Shown piece after piece: positions 58,564 to 64,000 of a stretch of DNA of 64,000 bases; the first letter of the stretch is position 1, and each line of letters opens with the position of its first letter. The stretch comes from Neopestalotiopsis rosae (lineage: Eukaryota; Ascomycota; Sordariomycetes; Amphisphaeriales; Sporocadaceae): assembly GCA_023078685.1 (NCBI GenBank), contig JALGAS010000003.1, forward strand, positions 248,001 through 312,000, in the 5' to 3' direction. A program made the position numbers and the translations under genes. Below the pieces are notes generated by a model. The model worked only from the letters and a program-made list of their open reading frames with translations, did no database searches and was not told the DNA's origin.

Positions 58564-60288
58564 ATGGTGGAGGCAACAGGCAAGCCAACCAGCTACAAGC
58601 GCATCATCCTGTGCTCTGATGGCACATGGCTCGAGTCTGACATGGGCGACAGGTCCGTGCCTTCCAATGTCGCTAAGATGGCACGAGCTATCTCTAGAAA
58701 CGGCATTGATAAGGATGGCAATACTGTAGAGCAGATTGTACTTTACCATCCGGGCCTTGGAACGGGAGATCTTCCTTTCCAGCAAGCAATCTACGGTGAG
58801 TTACCTACCCTCAGATATTGCTCTTCACTCGAACTTCTGAACTGATGGGGCCTTGTTCCAACTCACAGGAGGGCTTGGCTGGGGTCTCGATCATGACGTG
58901 TGTCAGATCTACGATTTCATCTCGAATAACTATGATCCTACGGCCGGCAATGGCCACGGGGACGAGCTGTTCTTCTTCGGCTTCTCGCGCGGTGCATTTA
59001 CTGTGCGTTCCGTCGCTGGTCTTGTCTGCGACATTGGCGTGCTGTCACCACAGCATATGTCGCGCTTCCCAGAGATGTGGAGAGAATACCGTATGAACAC
59101 GAGTGGCGAACCCTTTAGGAACACAAAGTGGTATCGGGATCACCAAGACGAGCTCGGATTTACCGACATCAAAATCAAGGTAGTCGGTGTTTGGGACACC
59201 GTCGGAGCTCTGGTACGTGGCAATATCCTCGAGTGGCCAGGAACTTTTTACTGATCTTCCGTGACTAGGGAGTACCGAATTGGCCTCTGGTAAACTTGTC
59301 AGCCAGAATTGGTATTCCAGTCAACAAGCAATATGCTTTCCACAATACAAACGTCTCCAAAAGTGAGTCTCATCGAATGTGATTCCCAAGACAAGCCGAG
59401 CTAACCCGCGGCACCCTTAGATGTGGAGTATGCCTTCCAAGCCCTGGCCATTGACGAGAAACGACTCACCTTTTCTCCTACGCTTTGGCATAAGACTGAA
59501 AACAGTCCTGCCAAGGAACTACAGCAATGTTGGTTCCCAGGCGTTCATGGCAATATAGGCGGCCAGGCAGAGTTTTGGCGTGACTTTGGTGACTACGAAG
59601 AGATTGGCGACAACACCTTTGCATGGATGGTAAGCCTAACAGTTGCTCTGTATGAGATCTGAACTAATGACTTGACTTCCCGTCATCTTAGGTGGACAAT
59701 CTTCACGGCATGCTCACTTTCGATGAAGACGCAATCGAGACTATTGTACAAAACCACCAGCATGCAATCAATCGCATCGCACACACCAACGGTTGGGGCT
59801 GTGGACCAATCATTGACAACTTCTTCGGGTTGCAAGGAGCCTTCTTCCGCCTTCTCGGAAAGCAGGAACGCACGCCTGGCAACTACCCCCGGGACCCCGG
59901 CGATGGCACTGATGGCGCCACGAACGAGTTCTTCCATCCGACCGTGCGTATTCGCCGTAGCAAAGTTCCCAAGTGGAACCCGACTCCTCTGCAAGGTTAC
60001 GAGCTCCAAGAGCCCGATAGCACTACTGGGTGGAGATGGAGCAGAAGGGACAGACGACCAGTGAGAGAATATGAAATGAGCAAAAAGAAGACGATGAGTC
60101 TGGCTTATCAGGACGGTCAAGCCATAGGGTACAAGACTGGCGGAAGTTTGTCCAGGAGGCTGTGTCCGAAGAACATTCTGTCGGACCTGGACCGGGACAA
60201 CGCAATGGCTGATCGAGCGGCGGACCAGGCGGCCAAGGCCGGACGCAATGGCGGAACCGACTACTACAACAATATGATACACGCGTAG
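58564..60288 (+). CDS. DUF2235 alpha/beta-hydrolase-like protein
   Basis: Five exons fit: 58564-58795, 58869-59212, 59269-59362, 59421-59629 and 59692-60288, joining in frame to 491 residues. The opening RIILCSDGTWLESD is the typical DUF2235 N-terminus. LFFFGFSRGAFTVRSVAGLV carries the nucleophile elbow GFSRG, and IKVVGVWDTVGALGVPNWP the conserved aspartate region. WFPGVHGNIGGQ supplies the later histidine. The domain is shared with the Tle1-type bacterial phospholipase effectors, but the substrate of fungal members is not established. The C-terminal ~120 residues are polar, with basic runs. The catalytic residues look intact. It converges on the HET-domain gene 521 bp away. Confidence 0.88.
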
Positions 60289-60298
60289 CAGTGATCAG

Positions 60299-60535
60299 TC
60301 ATTCAGAGGGCTCGATCGCAAGCGCAGAACTGCCGACATCTCCAATATGCTCTTCTTCTTTTATGTTCTGAATCTCGTTGTATTTGTCAATATATCTCAT
60401 CAACCGCTCGTCGTCACTCTGAACAGTGCCTGGATTGTATATACCATGGATCCACTTCCATCTTGGTATTCGCCTACTGAACTCTGTCTCCCCACACGCT
60501 GCATCGGACATCGCGGCTTTCCCTAGAGATGACAT
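60299..60535 (-). CDS. Small hypothetical ORF between DUF2235 and HET genes
   Basis: A minus-strand frame of 78 residues from the ATG at 60535 (MSSLGKAAMSDAACG, then RRIPRWKWIHGIYNPGTV and a Glu/Lys-rich end). It sits downstream of the HET gene on the same strand, in the gap to DUF2235. Composition is protein-like, but there is no family, and a chance ORF or a lost exon of another gene is equally possible. Confidence 0.25.
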   Translation of the reverse strand: MSSLGKAAMSDAACGETEFSRRIPRWKWIHGIYNPGTVQSDDERLMRYIDKYNEIQNIKEEEHIGDVGSSALAIEPSE

Positions 60536-60809
60536 CTGCACAGTTATGCACCTGGCTGTAGTTCTTGATCATGCGCAAAAACCGGGTCCCCAATCCTATA
60601 GCATACAACCGGCGCATGAAAGGCGGAGGTATCTGTACCTGGCTAGGGCTTGTTGAGCCACGTTTCGCTGATACGAATCACTGTAATGGATGATCATTCA
60701 ACCTTGAATGGATTGGTGGCAGGGGTAATTGCGATGAAGTCAGTTTCGCAAATCGTATGACAATTACTGATCGTCGTAGTCATGACAAAATGGTTGCGTA
60801 ATCTATCGA

Positions 60810-63011
60810 TTAAATAACAGTGATATCTCCCAGAGTGCTTGCCATTTTGAAGGTTTCGAGGGGAATATTTGGACCGTCTCTAGAAGGTATGAATATCCCA
60901 ATTCTACACCATTCTGAGTGCTTGATTCCATGTACAACGAGACCGAATGGGTACATGTCTTCCTCGTGCTCTACCGTTTGCCTTGAGTCGATTCCCCAAG
61001 CCTCTTTGCACGTTCCGAGTAAAATCAACTTCCACAACTTGACTTCCTCGTGAATCTCCGTGATAGATACGTAATAGTCTAACAAGACATCGCAAAAGAG
61101 GTCCCGGTCGTCAGATTGCCCAAATTCTAGACGCCATTCAGTGAGTTGATTGGCCCGATTTCTCGGATCCGAAGGTTTTATCGACTTGAATTGGATCACG
61201 TTCGTGGCCCGTAAATCCATATGATAGCCACACACCCGGAGCTCACCATTCTTGATTGCTCCAAATGCATTGCTCCCGTCTGTTACCGTGTGCGCGTCAA
61301 TTGATTTCACTGCGGGGTGATATAGCTTTCCCCCCATATTTCCTCTGAGAGTTTGCGTCAAACTTAGCTCAAACAATTGACTCCACGACGGTACCAGATA
61401 TTGTATTGGCGAGCAAACACGGCCGAGATACACAGATTTTGAGTTTGTGGAACCACCTACTGCGGTCCACATTAAGCCCATAACAAGGTCGTTGCCCCAA
61501 TGGCCTGCAAAGTAGTCGTCCTTTAATCGTTTCGCAAAATCCACAGCTAGGCCAGCAATAGAGGGTAAAAGATCCGTAGCACAAGTATATGAATCCGTGG
61601 GCACCATGCTGAATTCAGTCAAGAGATCGGCCCACTCAGAGTACAGTTTCTGAACGCCTTTTGTTACTCTTGCAGAATGGATGTTGGTGTCATAGTTACC
61701 CCAAAACAACGGGCCACCGTATGACTGGTGTGCCTGAGGACACACGAAGTGCGTGTTCGATTTTCCAAAATAAATTCGGCGCGTAGACAAAAAACTCTCT
61801 TGGAAAGCCCAGCCCCTGGTCGCAAGTCGACTGTTCGAAGTATCATCAAAGATATCTGATAGAAGTGGAGCTGAACTTGATCCCACTTCTTGCAACTCTA
61901 TCCACATTGAACCCTGAAGTGCTTGGTTGAGCGCAGAATGATAAAGGAGTCTGATTTGAGGGACTTTCCGTTTTATGAAACCCTCACGACAAGATGTCGA
62001 GGATGCAGCAAGGATCGTGATTTCCGCATGGCCATAGATCTTGTCCATGTCCATACACTGTCGGTTCCAGTCCGCTATGTCGTCCTGAAAGATACAGAGA
62101 GAGTCAATCCACAAGTATGGAATTGAAAGTTGCTTTGTGATGGTCATTGCATCTTGCAACACTGGAGTGATATCTTTGGTTTCGATACCGGCCCGCCGTT
62201 CCGAGAAGGAGGATGTTATTGTCGTCACTTGTAATCTAGCATCCTCCGCCGTGCCCCAGCAGTAACTCAAAGCAGTATATCTTGGCGTTCGTGTCCTGAG
62301 CTGCCCGCGGGCCTTTTGAGTGGAAATCAAAGTATCTTGGTCCGTGAGTTTTGGTATCTCCCCACGGACGTCAAGCAGAAGTTTGGGGACGAATAATGGA
62401 GTCGGTAGCTTATGGTCATGCTCTTTGCAATCCCGGATGTGTTCCTTGATCCATCGGATAGTCTTTGAACTGTTCAAGGCCTTGGTCGACGCATCATCAA
62501 GATGCAGCCATTTGGCGACGGCGTCATCCTCTGGTTTGAGCATGTTAGCATTAGGGCATCAAGCAAACAGAACAATCGTCTTACTTTCCGCAGCTCCAAT
62601 GACGCAAGATATAAAGAACTTCAGATCGGTTTCCGTGAATTTGACAATCACTTGTAGGTAATGCCTTGTATCGTTTGTGTCGTCAACAGCACAATTCCAG
62701 CAATAGCAGATTTGCAATGTTATCTCCTCTTCCTCGAGGCGTGTAAGTTCAAGTTTGTGATGATCTTGTAGGAATTTGGCGGTGTCGCGAGACAATATGC
62801 TTTCACGTAGAAATGAGCAAAGTTCACACCCGCTGAGGGCTGATTCGCGCAGTTGAGGAAGCTCGGGGAGATGATCCAGCAGAAAGTAGTTGGTTGGTAT
62901 AGTTGAGTTATCGTCTGTCACTACACTACGATGGCCAAAAACGTTGGTTTCAATGCGAAAGGCTGGCGAGTCGTCTCTCAAGGCTGACTCCTGGCAATTC
63001 TCACACAGCAT
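60810..63011 (-). CDS. HET-domain (heterokaryon incompatibility) protein
   Basis: Two exons (62585-63011 and 60810-62530) give 715 residues. The N-terminal part has the paired cysteines usual in this family, LCENCQES and SGCELCSFLRES. The HET domain begins near residue 226 with YTALSYCWG and continues with LWIDSLCIFQDDIADWN and MDKIYGHAEITILAASS near 285-325, the three classic blocks. The remainder includes RGWAFQESFLSTRRIYFG. HET proteins trigger cell death when unlike fungal individuals fuse, and related domains are thought to resemble TIR-type signalling. Only a few members have shown incompatibility activity, so the role here is inference. The domain appears complete and unbroken. A 2EXR-type gene lies upstream in divergent orientation. 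Confidence 0.92.
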
Positions 63012-63525
63012 AGTGGACGAGATAATGCTCCAGGCTTGCCAGGGAATGCAGTCAGTATTTCAGAACGATCCAGTTCAGACAACCGTTAAGTCATATGTCT
63101 TCGATTGGTATGCTCTTCTGATAACCATTGCCCTCGTAAAATGCAAGAGAAATGGGTTTCTACTACCAGAGCATACCTATGGGGGATTATTCAGGCAGCA
63201 ATCGTCGGCGGCTGTTCTACCCCACTTTATCGCCCCCAACAGGCAGATTGATGCAGGCTGGGGAGGACAAGCGAAAGGGGCGTGGCACTGCAGTCTATGG
63301 TTGCTCCAGACCAAATTCAAAGACATGATCTTTGTACTTGAAAATATATATAGTCATTACATCTGGAATCAAAAACGGTACTGTTCAATTGGTCAGTATG
63401 GGAAGCATATCCGTAAATGCACAAAGACTGCATCTGACTGCTTCACACTTGTTCCCTCTTTCCGATTGCTTTTCTGTTTCTTGGAAATGTATCGTACTCA
63501 ACTTCTATCTTGTTCCATTGTAGCC
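63012..63525. promoter_or_regulatory. Divergent upstream region of HET gene and 2EXR-type gene
   Basis: These 514 bp separate the HET start codon from the interrupted 2EXR-type frame and should contain the HET promoter. A TTCTATCTTGTTCCATTGTAG sequence right before 63524 could be a splice acceptor, so the 2EXR gene may have an upstream exon here. Confidence 0.35.
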
Positions 63526-63993
63526 ATGGCAGCTGATTCCATTTCATTACACGTGAACCTGCCACGGGAAATGTTCCCACAATTCTCCCGCCTCCCCAAG
63601 GAGCTTCGGGAACAAATCTGAGATGCAACTATGCAACCCAAACTCCTTACTGTTGTTACTGGCAAGACTGAAAAGGGATCAAGATTCAGATCAGAAGTGA
63701 CGCAGTGGTCACCGCACCGAAATCCGGCAGTGCTGGGTGTTTGTACCGAGTCACGCGTACGAGCGCTGATGCGTTATACCATGGTGGTGTCCATCTGGGC
63801 AAAGAACCCAGCACCAGCTCGCCCGGACGCGGTGCGCTATGTCGATCCCCAACGCGATCTGGTGCTATTCATGGCGACGGACAACGTGGCCGCGCGCAAC
63901 TATGGTCGGGAGGTGCAGCGGGATCTGCGCAACCTTCTTGTTTTCACTTTGTGCAAGGTCGTTGTTGACCAAAGGGGGAAACCAGCGTCTTGA
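63526..63993 (+). pseudogene. 2EXR-type gene interrupted by an in-frame TGA
   Basis: From the ATG at 63526 the frame reads MFPQFSRLPKELREQI and then hits TGA at 63619-63621, after which the same frame continues DATMQPKLLTVV to 63993. Fungal 2EXR-type proteins have F-P-x-F-x-x-L-P-x-E-L-R-x-x-I-W at this place, so the stop replaces the expected tryptophan (TGG to TGA, one base). The part after the stop keeps family-like features: NPAVLGVCTESRVRALMRY, then YVDPQRDLVLF. Thus the gene is probably a recent pseudogene, unless the base is a sequencing error. 2EXR proteins have no proven function; many are lineage-specific. The window ends at 64000, so any later exons are not seen. Confidence 0.65.
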
Positions 63994-64000
63994 TCGAATT

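Overview
The window is nuclear DNA from a filamentous ascomycete, most likely a Sordariomycete and probably of the order Hypocreales. Genes are compact, with short GT-AG introns (about 45-250 nt) and a recognisable CTAAC/CTGAC branch site in several. Fungus-specific families are present: HET, WSC, Shr3, a fungal C6 zinc-cluster regulator of the PRO1 type, chloroperoxidase and 2EXR. No intact transposon, CRISPR array or virus-like gene was seen. The order-level placement rests on remembered family resemblance, not on a search.

Region 1 (1-19.8 kb) is a dense housekeeping block: a two-domain EthD-like protein, a nucleoside hydrolase, the RED/Smu2-like splicing factor divergent from REV1 translesion polymerase, cytosolic tyrosyl-tRNA synthetase, an unrecognised 385-residue protein, the mitochondrial carrier TPC1, a MICOS MIC26/27 subunit and the mitochondrial intermediate peptidase OCT1. 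TPC1, MIC26/27, OCT1 and the later mitoribosomal protein mS43 put four nuclear genes for mitochondrial proteins within about 12 kb.

Region 2 (19.8-24.3 kb) is an accessory island. It holds an N-terminally shortened AAA ATPase whose exons still join in frame, coding-like fragments on the other strand, and two related tRNA-like Pol III units. The units have perfect B boxes, T-run terminators and end stems that covary between copies. A small WSC-domain surface protein follows.

Region 3 (24.9-50.98 kb) returns to ordinary genes: mS43, a low-complexity hypothetical with a SUMO-interaction-like motif, a SAM-PH scaffold protein, the developmental regulator PRO1, a single-pass membrane protein, a Shr3-type ER chaperone and a GH47 alpha-mannosidase. 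A 9 kb stretch without convincing coding sequence lies upstream of PRO1.

Region 4 (51-64 kb) is a second, visibly AT-rich accessory region. It holds diverged tandem repeats, a decayed tRNA-like element, a secreted chloroperoxidase-type enzyme, ORF scraps, a DUF2235 hydrolase convergent with a HET-domain gene, and a 2EXR-type gene interrupted by one TGA codon. This is the part most likely to vary between strains, and the HET/DUF2235 pair is the best candidate for self/non-self recognition.
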